Assembly: GCA_009733715.1 (NCBI GenBank)
Contig: WMKJ01000088.1
Span: forward strand, 1-56,194
Reading direction: 5' to 3'
Length of the DNA: 56,194 nt
From: Herpomyces periplanetae
Taxonomy: Eukaryota > Ascomycota > Laboulbeniomycetes > Herpomycetales > Herpomycetaceae
Below are positions 32,784 through 45,810 of this stretch, piece by piece. Below the pieces are notes generated by a model. The model was not told the origin of the DNA, ran no database searches, and saw only the letters and a program-made list of their open reading frames with translations. A program made the position numbers and the translations under genes. Within the stretch, counting starts at the first letter, position 1; each line of letters begins with the position of its first letter.

Positions 32784-35744
32784 TTACGTTACTTTATAGC
32801 GTGCGGTTGGAGCGCGAGATTCACCTTCTTGAACGGCCATGGTAGCTTCTTTGAGTAATCGCAATAATTCTCGCATGGCATTAGTTACGGCTAATTCTGT
32901 ATCACCTTCAACGAGTATGTATAGCTTAGGTTGTTCCCCGGCCTGCGGGGTTTTCCCAGCTGCATAATAATTTCCTTTGGTAGTTATAGAAGTTCCGGTT
33001 GCTTCTAAAATTTTGGCAACGTTGGTCCGATTTGTGACAGCCCAACGAGCTTTTTGGGGGAAATCATTAATCTCTAACCGAGCATGAAACGCTCCCGCAT
33101 CCGGCCCCTTATTATCAATAGCCTGACCCGGACCAATTGGTCCGTGCTTTGTTAATCGATTGCTGATATTTTGAACCGCCTGCGCAACTTTATCCAGTGT
33201 ATTAGCATCCCCTGTACCTAAGCGTATCGCTGGTAATTCGGTACATTGTACACGAATTTTATCTTCCATATTAGCATTTAGAAGGTTCGCTGATGTTGCC
33301 ACTTGTGTTGTCGAATCTTCATCATCTAATATCTCTCGTTCTACTTCCTTTTCATCATCATCACCCTCATCACCGGTCTTATAGGCTTTTCTTTCTCGAT
33401 TACGTGCTGCATCCCGTTCTCTATCCAACCGTTCTAAACCTTTTCCTCCAAACCCACTCCCTGAAACCTTTTCCTTACCCGCTTTCACCTTTTCCATGAA
33501 TGAATCTACCAAAGCTTGTAATTCACCTGGCACTTCCTGTCCCGATTGCCTTAACGCTTTTGCTATATCCACTGAATATCGCTCTTGTTCTGGTGTTACA
33601 AAAGTTACTGCCGTACCTGTGTTCCCAGCTCTACCCGTTCGTCCCGCTCTATGAACATAGTCTTCCATATGATTTGGTACATCATAATTAACTACTAACT
33701 TCAATTGTTTAATATCCAAACCTCGTGCTGCCACCGACGTCGCTATAAGAATTGGTATAGCCCCATGCTTAAAATCGCTAACATTAGAATCCCGATCTTC
33801 TTGATTTTTGCCTCCGTGGATCGATTGACACGGATATCCTTTCCGTAATAATTCATTTAACAATCCCTCCGCTGATTCTTGTCGATCTACAAACACCAAT
33901 GTTCGCGCATCCTCGTCCACATTATACAAATCCCCTAATAATCCCAAAAGTCGGACAAATTTGGTATTTTCCTCTCGTACTTCCACAATCTGTCGTATTT
34001 CCGGTGCTACCACACTCTTACCGCCCACATTAATCTCAATGGGCTTAGTTAGCGTTTTGCGGGCTAATGCTTCCATATTGCGCGGAAATGTTGCCGAAAA
34101 AAGTACAGTTTGACGATCCGGACGTATATTTCCCAGAATTTTCATTACTTGTGGTTCAAATCCCATGTCAAACATTCTATCTGCTTCATCCAAAACTACG
34201 TACGTTATACGACCAAGATTTGTTACTCGCCCTGAATTAGCTGCTAACAAATCAATCATACGACCCGGTGTACAAACAACCACCTCTGCACCCCGTTTAA
34301 ATTCCGCTATCTGATCTTTTATCGGTGCTCCACCGTAAGCGCATACCGCCCGTAAGCCCAATGCTTTAACAAATGGTTTACACTCGCGAAATATTTGTGT
34401 GCACAATTCTCGTGTCGGTGTCATTATCAATCCAATTGGCCCCTCCATATTTTCCAGTGACCTTTGATCTTTGATATGTCGAAACATTGGTATCATAAAC
34501 GCAATTGTTTTACCGCTTCCTGTTTTAGCGATACCGATAACATCTCGTCCCGACATAATCGCGGGAATCGCCTGAGCTTGAATCGCCGTTGGTTTAGCGT
34601 ACCCCAGCTTCTGTATAACTTCCAGCGTTGGTACACCTAATCCACACTGCGTCCACTTTTGAATTGGTTTCGGTACATTTACTCCACGCACCTTAATGCC
34701 ATCTAATTCTTCTCGTAACCGTGCAACTTCTTCCTCCGTTTTTTCTGCCAACTCTAGAGGTTCCCGGTAAAATTCCTTACGGAAAGCTTCGTATACCATT
34801 TTGCTATGGTCCACTACTGGCATTTCCTTTTTTTTCTTTTTGCCTGATGCTAAAAGTAATAAGTTATCTGCCTCTCCTTCAATCTCATCCTGCTTGATAC
34901 CATCATCATCTTCATCCCCTAAAAATGTTCGCGATTCTTCACTCTCACCATCCCTAGTAGACTTTCCAAGCTTAATTTGACTATCCGCCAACCCACACAT
35001 ATATGCGTCAAGTGGATCAATTTCTCCCTCTATACTCTCCTCTCCGTTTTGTGACTGGGGCTCGACATTATTCGGGCTAATACCTTCTTCCTTGAAATCA
35101 ACGTCATCCGTTTCCGTTTCAATTGTGTTGGCATCCCGCATGGACCATTCAGGTAGCTTAGTTAATGTTCGCTTGTTATCTTCTTCTTTAAATCCTAGAA
35201 ACATTTTTTCTGTCTTCCCTTCCCCCAATTTTCCCCCCAGACCAAATGAATTAACATTCGTAACCTTGTCACTCTGCTTAAGCTTATCTGCTGCCGCTGT
35301 TGCTCCCGTGGTTGCTGAAGTCGCATCAAGTGTACTGCTTTCTCTAATTTTACGTTCTCGTTCAGCCTTCCAAGCTTGTAATTTGGCCAATCGCTCAGCT
35401 TTTTTGACATCTTCTTCCTTACTAGTGCTATCTTCTTTAACACCTGGTTTAACATCCTTATGCTCTCGGGAGTAATCTCGTCTCGAATCATTACGCCTGG
35501 AATTTCTGTATGATCTCTGCGTCATATTAACGTCAATTTAGTTAACTTAACAAATTAATTTGACCCAATAAGTAATATTTAATATGCGTCAAATTAAAGT
35601 GTTCACACATACCTCAAAACTACGCGAGCGACTTCGAGTTCTACGTTTTTCATCATCCCTTCTCCGCCCTGAAAAGTATCCACGACTACGCTTATACGAA
35701 CCATGATCACTGGGTGAAGGGGATCGACTCTCACGTCGAGGCAT
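32784..35744 (-). CDS. PRP5: Spliceosomal DEAD-box ATPase Prp5 (DDX46)
   Basis: Predicted 954-aa protein from exon 1 (35744-35613) and exon 2 (35516-32784); the intron starts GTATGT and ends GCAG. Exon 1 supplies an RS-type N-terminus (44 aa, [10 protein letters not shown]) that continues directly into [18 protein letters not shown]. An acidic linker carries IDPLDAYM, typical of Prp5/DDX46. The helicase core has the Q motif ([11 protein letters not shown]), Walker A (AKTGSGKT, about residue 376), [18 protein letters not shown], the DEAD box in [16 protein letters not shown] (about 485), SAT (LFSATFPRN), [11 protein letters not shown] and [10 protein letters not shown]. The C-terminal half past about 730 contains the DDX46-type KH-like domain ([14 protein letters not shown]...[14 protein letters not shown]). 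Prp5 remodels U2 snRNP for branch-site recognition. Size is similar to human DDX46 (1031) and yeast Prp5 (849). Confidence 0.95.
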
Positions 35745-36356
35745 GTTGCCTCAATCCTTCGTGAGAAAAACAAATCCGTCAAGCCTAGAATAGTTACTTA
35801 ATAAATCCCGTAGTGTAGTTGTATATCACGCTAAATAGCGCACTGTCGCGCGTACATCATGCGACTGAAAGTCTTCATTGAAGTAACGAGCCAAATCATT
35901 AGCTAGTTAACCTTTGAGAGCAGCTTTACGAAGAGATTATCTACTCACAGACACAGATACAGACACCGGCATGCACACGCACACAGATGAGGTGAACAGT
36001 ACAAAAGTGGACGGGAGAAAGTAGTTGAGAGCAATCCGAGAAAAAATATGGCTAGGAATAATCGACTAATTCACGCTAAATCATAAGTAGTAAGAGTAAG
36101 AGGAAATCTGTTGGACGGTATGCAAACCATTAAGTGCAACGAAAATAGACAGAAGAAGAAAAAGTGTGAATATGCAAGCAAGCAATCATTTATGCATAAG
36201 TTCTCTTTATTCCGGATACGGATATGTGAAAAACGGCATCAATCCGGCAAACAAAATAATTTTCCGTAATCTAAGCACCGAAAATTTACCGACGAAATAC
36301 CGTGGAACGCCTAATAGACATCCCGTCTCCACGTGACATCCTGTTTCGTTTACAAA
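35745..36356. other. Intergenic, PRP5 upstream and SGO1 downstream
   Basis: 612 bases between two minus-strand genes. A short CA-rich patch lies at about 35947-35990 and CACGTG at 36330-36335. No coding potential seen. Confidence 0.4.
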
Positions 36357-38818
36357 TTAGGTAAGTGTACTTTTGCGCCGGCTGCCGTTTCCTATTTTGG
36401 TAACTCCGTCTGATAATTTTCCCGTCCCGGCGCACCGATTTTTGCGACTTTCACCGCAATCCGTTTTATTGAATGAGAATTGGGAAACCGAAAGGGCAGA
36501 ATGCCTTCGATTATTATTCATTGACTGAGTTGAGCTGGTATCAGTAGGAAAAATTTTCAATGAAGGTGAGTGAATCGGGCTTGAATCTATAATATCAAAG
36601 ATTTCAAGTGAATTACAACTGGGTTGATGTGATGAGGTACCATGGTCTGCTTTAAGTTCTGAACCACTTATATCAAGATCATGGCATTCCCCCGAATTTT
36701 GATTCAACATTCCGTCAGGTTTAACAGAGTTACGTTTTTTATCACCATCTTTCCTAACAATATTCTTGGTATTATCCAATGTTCTAAGTTTTTGCCGACT
36801 GGTTTTGCCTGGTTTCTCTAGAATTTCTGTTGCTCCTGGAGTTATCCCAGTTTCATTTTGGTCATATTGTCTCAATGAACCTTGATCAATATCATCAAAA
36901 TCATCATCACCATCACACGTTATTAATGACTTATTCGCAGCTAACCTAGCTGAAAATGGTGTACCAGTAATTGAATCCCCTGAAAACCGCTGGGATTTTT
37001 CCCCCAAGAATATATCAATTCCATTTGCTCCTGCACACGGTGTACCAGGCTGCACTGCATCAACTAGTCCACCCGGACGGCGTAACTTTTTAACAAGACT
37101 CGGTTCCGCATAATTCACTTGTGGTCTTGACCTTCTTGCTGGCCTGGACGGTAGTTGTGCATTATCAAGTTTTCTGTCACTTTGGTCCAATATTAATGAA
37201 CAATTAGTATTGTCGGCCTTTTCAATTGGTGAATCTAACAATTCCACAGCGTGGCAAGGTGATTGTAATACAGAATTTCTTGCTTCACTCATTACCGAAT
37301 GAACTTTACGTTTTTCTCTTGATTTACCCGTTGACGTCACAGTATCCGAAGTGGCTTCATCATGTGTCACAATTTCTGCAATAATCTTGGGACCATTGTG
37401 CACATGTGCAGGGTCATACACTTTATATGTACGACGAGGTTTGTTCGATTTGGCCGTTAATATAGCTCCCTTAGGAGGTATGGAGCGTGATTCATCGGTG
37501 TTAACGGAAGTTTTCTTTGCCTTTGCACCAATTTCGGGATTATTCTTTATCTTTCGGGGTGAAGTAAAGTCTTCGTTGACTGATTTTGACATTAACGCCT
37601 TTCGCGGCGTTAAAGGTGCTGACAAAATGGGTATCAACTTATCCTGAGTTATATCATCAGGGGGTAAACTATCCAGTGAACCATTATCATCGAAATTATC
37701 GTGTACAAATTCGGATGATGAATGTTGGTTGTTTCCGCAAAACCCCCGGTGTGGATTTCCAGCGGGTAAAAGGGGTTCAAGATGGGAAGAGTCTTTAGGA
37801 CTTGATAATGACGTCATTGGTGAATTATCGGAGGCCGGAGTATCAGGAAAAACGATTAATCGCCGAATTTCTAGCTTACCGCGTGATCGAACCTTTTTGC
37901 TCGATTTCGAATTGTTGGGTATATGAGGTGAATGAGATTCATTTTTAAGGTCTATATTGATCTCGGGTGAATATTCATGGGGTGGGCTGCCATTAACAGC
38001 GTAGCATCCGGGTGTATCGGGCAGCGGTTCTAAGTCATCCTCATTTAACCCATCTGTATCCAAATGTTCAATTTCATCGGGACTGAGGGTTTTTCGGGGA
38101 AAACTTTTACCTTCGATGATAGTAGGCAGTTTAGCTTCAGCACATGATTTCCAACCTCGTAAAGAAATATTTGACTGAGGGTGTGATTGTAAAATTGCCT
38201 CCTCAGGTACAATTTGTATTGGCATGCTTTGGCCAAATGGTGAGACCGGTTCAATAACGGCGGGTGCATCGAGATTAGAGATAATATCGTGAATTTCGTT
38301 AAGTTTAAGATTCAACTCGGTTTTTGCTTTAAGAATTTTGGACGAATAATTCTTATATTGAACGGTATCTACCTGTGATTTTAGATTATTTATCTTTGAT
38401 TTTAATTCTAGATTTTCCGTTAAAACACGACAAACTTCGCTTTCCAAAGTCCGTATACGAAGTGATTGTAAGGTGTTTGCTTTGGCCAGTTCCCGATTTT
38501 GCCGAATGAACCTTTTTTTGACTAGATAATACACGATAAGTTAGTGAGAAATTCGTAAATACACACATGCTTTATGTGGAGTATAATGGATAGAAGAAAA
38601 ATGGGAAGGGTAATTGTTAAGTAATGATAAAAGATGAGGTTAAAAGAGAAGCAGCATTATACACTGCACATAGATAATGGGCAAACCATCTGAATGGCAA
38701 TAAATTGTTACCACGTGCAGAAATTCCGGGATAATTTTAATGGAAGTTAATCATTAACAATGGAATACATACGTGCGAGCAATGATTCTGGGGGAATACT
38801 TTCATTTAATCGAGCCAT
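36357..38818 (-). CDS. SGO1: Shugoshin (centromeric cohesin protector)
   Basis: Predicted 736 aa from exon 1 (38818-38773) and exon 2 (38521-36357); the 251-nt intron has a GTATGT donor and a TATCTAG acceptor. The join gives MARLNESIPPESLLALKK followed by RFIRQNRELAKANT and LQSLRIRTLESEV, the conserved shugoshin N-terminal coiled coil that homodimerises and binds PP2A-B56. The signature C-terminal motif (RPARRSRPQVNYAEPSLVKK, with LRRPGG next) lies at about residues 475-500; in other shugoshins this basic motif binds histone H2A phosphorylated by Bub1. The rest is low-complexity Ser/Pro/Asp-rich, and about 230 residues follow the motif. Without exon 1 the family N-terminus is incomplete. Confidence 0.92.
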
Positions 38819-39824
38819 AATCAAGAAAGGTAGATCATCTTATCTTTAATGAAATGAAAGTCAATGAGACTTTCTGTAGTGATGGGGACGGTAGAATTGA
38901 ATCTACGTGTTATCTCGGAAGGCAAATTCCAATTCACGTAGATAAATGTTTTCCTTACACTCGTAAAAATTTTGATAAGACTGAACAAATGAATAGATAA
39001 GTATTATGAAAAGTATTCCAAAATTATCAAAGTTTCAAGTCACATAAAAAGCAAACTTTAGTAGAAAGAATAAATTTATAAAATTTAAAGGCCATAAATA
39101 ATTTTCACCGGATAACTTAACCAGCCCGGTGCCTAAGAATTGACGACCCTGTTGGATTCTGTAACGAAGTATGGTAAGTCACGGCACGGAACGCTTACAT
39201 CGTCATTCAATCCTAATATACACCTTTGACGTCCGAATGTAAACAAACCCTTGGCACGTGACCCCAAAGTGGCGTAATTATTTTGCCCGTTTGACAAAAA
39301 AAAGGGACTGGTAGAGAGGCGTAATAATTAGTCAGACCACAAGGATTATGTAATGGTGAGGATGGGGTGGAATATGGTGGGGCGGTGTCTGTGGCGGTGG
39401 TTGTGGCTGTTGTTTTTGGTGACGCGAGGTTTTGGAGGGAAAGGAGATGGGGACTGAAGGGAATAAGACGATTCTAAATATGTAGAATTTGTTTAGCACA
39501 TTTTATATCGTGATGGTTACCCTACCCGTTGTGTGGGGGTATGCCCATTATCAGTGTATTCCTTAGAGGATGCTAATCTATCGTCCGTGTTGGGGCTAAG
39601 TATAGGTATGATATTAAATTGTAAAAGTTAAAGAGGATTGGAAGTTTACGGGAAAATAATTTTGGAATAAATGTAAAAGGGTGGGTAGATGGATGAATGA
39701 CTGAATTAAAGTGTTGTGTGTATAAAAGAAGGGCAAATAGCATCAAAATGTGCAATATCATGTGTGTATAACATCATTTCATGATTTGCTAGGGTGGGTA
39801 TAGATATGAGGAAATCCAGCAACA
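38819..39824. other. Intergenic, SGO1 promoter
   Basis: 1 kb with one CACGTG at 39255-39260 (GGCACGTGACC), 437 bp upstream of SGO1. A GT-rich stretch lies at about 39380-39430. No supportable frame. Confidence 0.4.
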
Positions 39825-40275
39825 CTATTTTTTCATCGAATTACCGTTGACACCGACCGCTGATGTCGCTTTTTTCGCGTCTGCTGCAGCTTGCTTCGCG
39901 CGCATAACGGCAGCTTGATCTTCCTTTGCACGAGCGAATTCAGAACCCGACAACTATACTCACTCACTCACTCACTCATCCATCCACACATTGTTGAGTT
40001 AAACCATTTATTCGTTAATCATTCATGAATCCCCAAACGCTACCACAATCACTCAAATCTAAATAGAATCTATTTGCGAGTAAACCAGACTCACATTATT
40101 CTTCTTTTTCTGTTAATTAATTCCCATTCTCAATAAATCGATCGCTCGCTCATCGTACGTTAGCTCTACAAGCTTTATTTCATTCATACTGAGTAAAAAC
40201 TTTCAATCATACCTGTTGGGCTTGCTGCTTTAAATTCTTTTCACGTGCCTTTTCACGTTGATTTCCTCGAGCCAT
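39825..40275 (-). CDS. SERF/4F5-type small basic protein
   Basis: Predicted 63-aa protein from exon 1 (40275-40213) and exon 2 (39953-39825). It begins MARGNQREKAREKNLKQQAQ, the hallmark N-terminus of the 4F5/SERF family. The second exon contains ARAKEDQAAVMRAKQAAADAKK, the conserved helical part. SERF proteins are small, charged and natively disordered and modify protein aggregation; some bind nucleic acid. The 259-nt intron is the longest confidently placed in the window and contains a (TCAC)n microsatellite next to its acceptor. Each exon alone is too short to show as a long frame. Confidence 0.85.
39957..39978. repeat. (TCAC)n microsatellite in SERF intron
   Basis: About five tandem CACT/TCAC units directly upstream of the 3' splice site on the minus-strand transcript, where they read GTGAGTGAGTGAG before TATAG. 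The repeat creates several GTGAGT-like sequences next to the acceptor. Confidence 0.6.
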
Positions 40276-41782
40276 ACCGAAAATATTTAATCCTTCACTG
40301 TATAACAATCGATCCGTGAGTGTGAAAGCTGATTAACTTTTCACGCTAAACAGTACATCAAATCACCCCCGTAACTATATATATTCGTATACGCTGATAA
40401 TAATAACACCTGCAACACTACTCCAACAAAAATCACAATCACCACTACCCTTAACAACGAAAATGTATCCAGTGATATTCTTGAAAAAAGAAGACCCCTT
40501 CCTACCCTCTTAACCCTTCAATTTTAAACTTTTGTCAACTTAAACTCGAACCGGAATAATTTATCTCCATCTCCGTCACGTTAGGGTTAAGATGAGCCGA
40601 GGAATTAGGTATGGAAGATATTCCTCAGTATAGTTGGTGAATTCGTGTAGAAAAGGTCGAATAATTTTTAATTAAATATTTCTTAGTGCACCCTACAATT
40701 ACCGCACAACGTAAGTCACATCCTGATACTCTGTACTACCAATCATGTCAAATCCACCAAATTTCTAACTTCATGATCACGTGGATTCGGTTTTGCCACG
40801 AGGTCGTTTCGCGTGGTAAATGAGGGTATTCAAGCGTATGGATGAAGGAAAATGTGAATCGAAATTATGCGTGGAGAATACACTTGAAATATTGAAGTCA
40901 ACTTATTTTACTGGTCTGTTGTGTATGTACACGAAAACCTCAAGCTTTGGTTAACCGGGAAAGTTATTTGTTTTGAAGGCTAAATTTTCTTGTTCATGTA
41001 TGTGTCAATTCCCTTTCTATATATTACGATTTTGAAGTTTTAAAGTTCTTATTATCACCAAAATTCTAATACCATTTTTGACTTCTATACTTATAATGTA
41101 CGATAATAAAATTTGAAAAGCCTGTTCCCTTTTCATATACATACTCCAGCGGATGTTTCACATCACCTTAAATTAGGGAACATGGGGCTTAGTTCAACTT
41201 TGTAGTATCAGCTCACTGTCGTAGTAATACAGTTTATACATACTTACCCTCGTGTTCAACGATCAAAAGAGTCAGCTAAAGTATACAATATCAATAGTTT
41301 CGTATACTAGGGTCCATCGGATCTATCTTGCCATGTATCTTAATGCATATAAGCTTGGTTATATATGTAGCACGGTATAACATCCATCACCCTCAATTAG
41401 GGTTGGCCTAGGAATTATGGAATAAGAGATAGAGTCCAATCCACTTTGTTATCACAATATCATATATTCATTTATCAGAACATCCAGAAACCCCATTGGT
41501 GTGTAAAAAAATGAGAATATTATGATCCATATCTAATTATGCCCGATTATATTATTTCGCTGTCACTATATAACCAATCTATAAATGTAGGTTTACTCAA
41601 ATTAGTGTGATTAACTGTAACCTTGAGCCAGTCATGTCTAAAAAATTACTTCAATCTAACATTTTACACATAAATCACCCTGAAGAACCTTTAAATTTTC
41701 GTGGTAGTTTAAGCACCTCAGTTTACATCTTCACTATAAAACTCAAGACTCTATGTCTGTTATAATTAGAGTTGGAAACAAA
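40276..41782. other. Intergenic between SERF and Dsl1/ZW10 genes
   Basis: 1.5 kb, AT-rich. CACGTG at 40778-40783 lies about 500 bp upstream of the SERF start. I searched the minus strand next to 41782 for missing C-terminal exons of the Dsl1/ZW10 gene and found none convincing. Confidence 0.35.
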
Positions 41783-43909
41783 TCAGCTAAGTTCCTTTCG
41801 CTTTAACCCATAGATAAACTCACCATCAACGTCGAATTCATCAACGTAAACACATTGTGTAAAATAAGCCATTGTGCCGATACCATCCTGAAGTGAAACT
41901 AGACTAAGTCTTGAATTGGTTGCCCTATGACACTTAACATCTTCCATTTCAAAGTCACGATATAACTGCTTCAGACTTTCAGTAAGATAATTACTGTCAT
42001 TATAAAGGAACAAATTTCCATCAATCTCTGAACCATAAGATTTCATTGACATTGCACGGAACATAGTTAGCACTGGTAAGACTAAGTGAAACAGCTCATT
42101 TGCATATCCTGATATGAACAGCCCTGCATTTCTTCAACAGGGTTAGCATGAATCACAAATCATCAAAATGTCACCCCACTTACTCGGGTAGTAACAGTAC
42201 GCGAGAATCTATTGCGAGCTTTCGGATTACACTGATTATACAATCGGGTATACCGGTAACCATGTATGGCTCAAAGTTGTCTTGCTCAACATTCTCATGT
42301 TGCGAGAAAAAGTTTGAACTTTCCTCTGGAGATTTCACCGCACCATTTTTGGTGTTTTGCTGCTGATTGGGTGAATCAGGCTCTTCATCATCGTTCCAAT
42401 CCCAATCATCAGTGGAACCTTCGTCTTCATGATTGCTGTTAGGCAACTCTTCTACACCCACGTTACACACCGGAGCATTTTCTGTACCTTTACCATACTG
42501 TGTTTTAGATTGACCCAAACCAGAATTTCCTGCGGCACTGCTCGGGAAAAATACCCGACTTTGAATTACCTTTCGGGTATGTAATCCTGTATAACATACT
42601 CTGCGAACTTTAGCAAGAATTATTTCCGTTATGTGATTAAGCCATATTCGTGGGGCTTGATTTACCCAATCTTCCAAAATCAACTCATTTTTCCATCCAT
42701 ACTTGTCGGCTTCCTTGATAAAACTTTTAACGAATTCAATAACTTTTTGAAACTCTTTAACATCATCCAACGAAGATGATATATCCCGAAGTGTAAATTT
42801 GCCTAGTATCACATCTTTAAGATAATTTAACATTAACCGAGAAATATTTCGAAATAACAAATCGGGTAGATTTTCTCGCAAATAATAGTATATAATGCGA
42901 AAATCATTTAGCATATTGTATGCATTGAATTTTTCCAAGTTTCCGCTTAGTCGAAGTGTACTATCTTCAATGAATACAGAATTTTTACTGCGTGTACAGT
43001 CATTTGCTTCAAAATGGCTAATTAGAATTTCCTTCAGACTTTGTTGGGAAGATTCAAGTAGTTGATCGAAAACTTCAAACTTCAAAGCGGCATTTACAAC
43101 CGTAGTAGCTGTAATGCAGCAATTTCCTAGCATCAATCACTAATCAGTCTTGACAAACCTAAGCCTAGATGATATTAATTTTTAAAGTACCTACTCATGA
43201 TAGAAGAGTGAACCTTAATGATTAATTGTTCCGGATTTATGTTAAACATTTCAAACCAATAAGAAAACAAAAAATTCGTAAACTTCACGCCAAGTTCGTC
43301 GCTATGTTGTTTGAGAATTGATACAGCATAAGAACTATCAACCATTGACAATAAATTTAACTTGCTTCTAAGTTCTGCAAACGTGTCGATAACCGTTTGT
43401 ACATTGTCAAGTTCCATGTTCGATTTCAATGTAACAGTAATATTGAATAGTTCATTTAAGGTTTCAAGTATGTTAATCATAGACGAGGTGAAGGATAGCT
43501 CCTTATCCAAAAACTCAATCTTGGAGGTTAAGCTATCCTCAACATCTTTTTTCTTGTTAACTACAACCGATAATCGTGAGATTTCTTTAGCACGATGAGA
43601 GTATACTTGCGAATCCTGGTGGGTTTCTTGAGCATTAGATATCCAACCGTCGAGTTCTTGTGAAACATTTTCGCTAATTTCACATAATTTTTTCTGAGCA
43701 AAGTATAAATTATTAGTATAACTATTTCAACTCACTTCTTTAATATCTTTTCATACCCTCTTTTGTTCAGCTGTCGCCTCAATTTGGCTAATGAGTATTG
43801 TCAAGTCTTCAATTGACAATACTGACATAAGAAGATTATCGCTCGTTGGGTAAATTCCATTTTCAACAAATCTTAAGACCGCTTGAATTTTCGAACTATC
43901 ATCCTCCAT
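41783..43909 (-). CDS. DSL1: Dsl1/ZW10-family tether subunit with COPI-binding acidic lasso
   Basis: Predicted 647 aa from exons 43909-43757, 43693-43195, 43126-42184 and 42131-41783; introns are 52-68 nt. The helical N-terminal half (SENVSQELDGWISNAQETHQD, the HRAKEISRLSVVV helix, VIDTFAELRSKLNLL) matches ZW10/Dsl1. An acidic insertion holds STDDWDWNDDEEPDS at about residue 470; yeast Dsl1 has a comparable tryptophan-acidic lasso that captures COPI delta- and alpha-subunits. Exon 4 carries LTMFRAMSMKSYG with GNLFLYNDSNYL, the ZW10 stretch near residue 560. The tether receives Golgi-to-ER COPI vesicles with Tip20/Sec39 partners. The protein ends soon after this; ZW10 and Dsl1 usually have 150-200 more residues. 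A GTGAGT donor overlaps codons near 41812, so a last exon may be missing. Confidence 0.82.
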
Positions 43910-45810
43910 TATTAACAATCTACATTTCAAAAATTTTCCATAAAATTATTAGAACTCTAAAGTTCCATTAGGTTCTTTTTTGTCTTTCAAAACCTCGCCG
44001 TCGCGTAAGCCCGCCAAATTTCACCTTGACACCCTCATCTACATGCTTAGTCAACCTAACGTCATACTACAACTTGTCACATGCACACACTGACGTCATC
44101 TGATCGTGTTGGTCACGTGATGTTGTCGTAGATCCTGAAAATATCTGCATTGAGGGGGAGTCGTGGGGTGGAACGGTAGAACTTTTCGATTATTTTATAA
44201 ATGTTTACATTTATAAAGGAAAATTTAATTGATTTCCTAGTTAGATTTGCTTTGGTCTTGTGTCTTTTATGAATTATTTATGTACTTTATCCAAAATTTA
44301 GTTGATCAAGTTAAATTGATTAGCCGTATGCTGAATAGATTTTTGTCAAAATTGCCGAGTTTTTTTTTAATTTAGTCACTTGGTGTCATCAATAACTTGT
44401 CATAAATGATAATGGTTTAATCAACCGATTTTCTATGCAACAATAATTTCACAATTTGCTATCGTTCAAAGTTTCTCTACGTATGATAAATATCTTTGAA
44501 ATGCCCTATACACTTTTGAATATATACCATGGCTTGATATACACCAGTTCACCCAAACACTAGCATCACTTCCTTTACAACTTAAACAATTAGTGAAATA
44601 TTGTAAGTAAATTAATTCGCTATTACCTTAAAGATTATTTTCTTAAACGCTTTCTCCCGTAATTAAGATTATCACCATTCAAAAGCCCACGAAATTGTGT
44701 GTACTATTAAGTCTTGTCAATTGCAATTCACAATTCTGTGAGTGTATACCCTATACAACATATTAAACTTCCCTTGGTTCAAAATTCGTAATAAAATTGC
44801 CCACAAATTTATAATGTTTGCTATACATCAGTGAATTTTGTGCTGATCGAATTTATCAACTACACCAAAGGTTCATAGCTTATTAGCCTTACTTGGTTCT
44901 TAGTTATGTTCTGGCGTTTATTTTTCTCAGCATACTACAAGTACTGAAAAGTCCGGTTGTAAAAATCATAAACCGACCCATGCACAATTGTGGTGAGACG
45001 TACATACCAGCTGAAAACGATAATATAAGTTGGCCAAAAGCATGTACTTCAGAAATCACAATATCTTTATTTAGCATAACGTGAATCGTTGAGGCACTAT
45101 TTTAATGAATCAGCTAAAGATAAGGAATTGAAAAAGTAAAAGATCTTCACTCTTCGTTCATAAAAGGGACTATATCCTAAAAGTTTTACACCCAAAAATG
45201 AGAAACTGTCTCCTAAGCCAGAGTTAACGGTACGAGATTAAGTTGAACTGAATATATGATGGACAATGTGTACAAGTTAATAAAGTTATTAGAGAGATAG
45301 ATTTATGCGCAGTTGGCGAACAATCATGGCTACAGGTTTCGAAAGAGAAAAATATGCAAATGTGCATGCTATTCAATGGGAACAAGTAGAACGCAATGCA
45401 CAATACAATCCTTAATCGGAAAGTAAGCAAAGAATTTGCTTAATTAGACAAATGAAAATCCGAGAGAAAGCGGCAATTGACACTTTAAACGGAGTTTATA
45501 TTTTATATGGCAAATATTGCGAATACAGAAGCTAGTCAAATTGGTGTGTAGCAAGCTTGTGGCAATGAGGTTTAGAACGAGTAGACTAATCATTCATCAT
45601 TCAAGTACCGTGATGTGCAGTATATGTTACCTGAGCTAAACGGTGCGTTACATCAAACATTATATGGTGAGATGTATACGCTAAGCTGCGTGAGTTCTCT
45701 CACCTCACATAAAATCGTTACTATAATTGATCAGTAAGTTATAAGGAATGTAAATTGTTAAACACAAACAAGTCGTAGCAGTGAAATGAGCTTAAAAGCT
45801 TTGGATTAAC
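43910..45810. other. Intergenic, Dsl1 promoter and Hcr1 downstream
   Basis: 1.9 kb. Within 210 bp of the Dsl1/ZW10 start lie a TGACGTCA palindrome (44091-44098) and GGTCACGTGA (core 44114-44119). The rest is AT-rich with no supportable gene. Confidence 0.45.
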
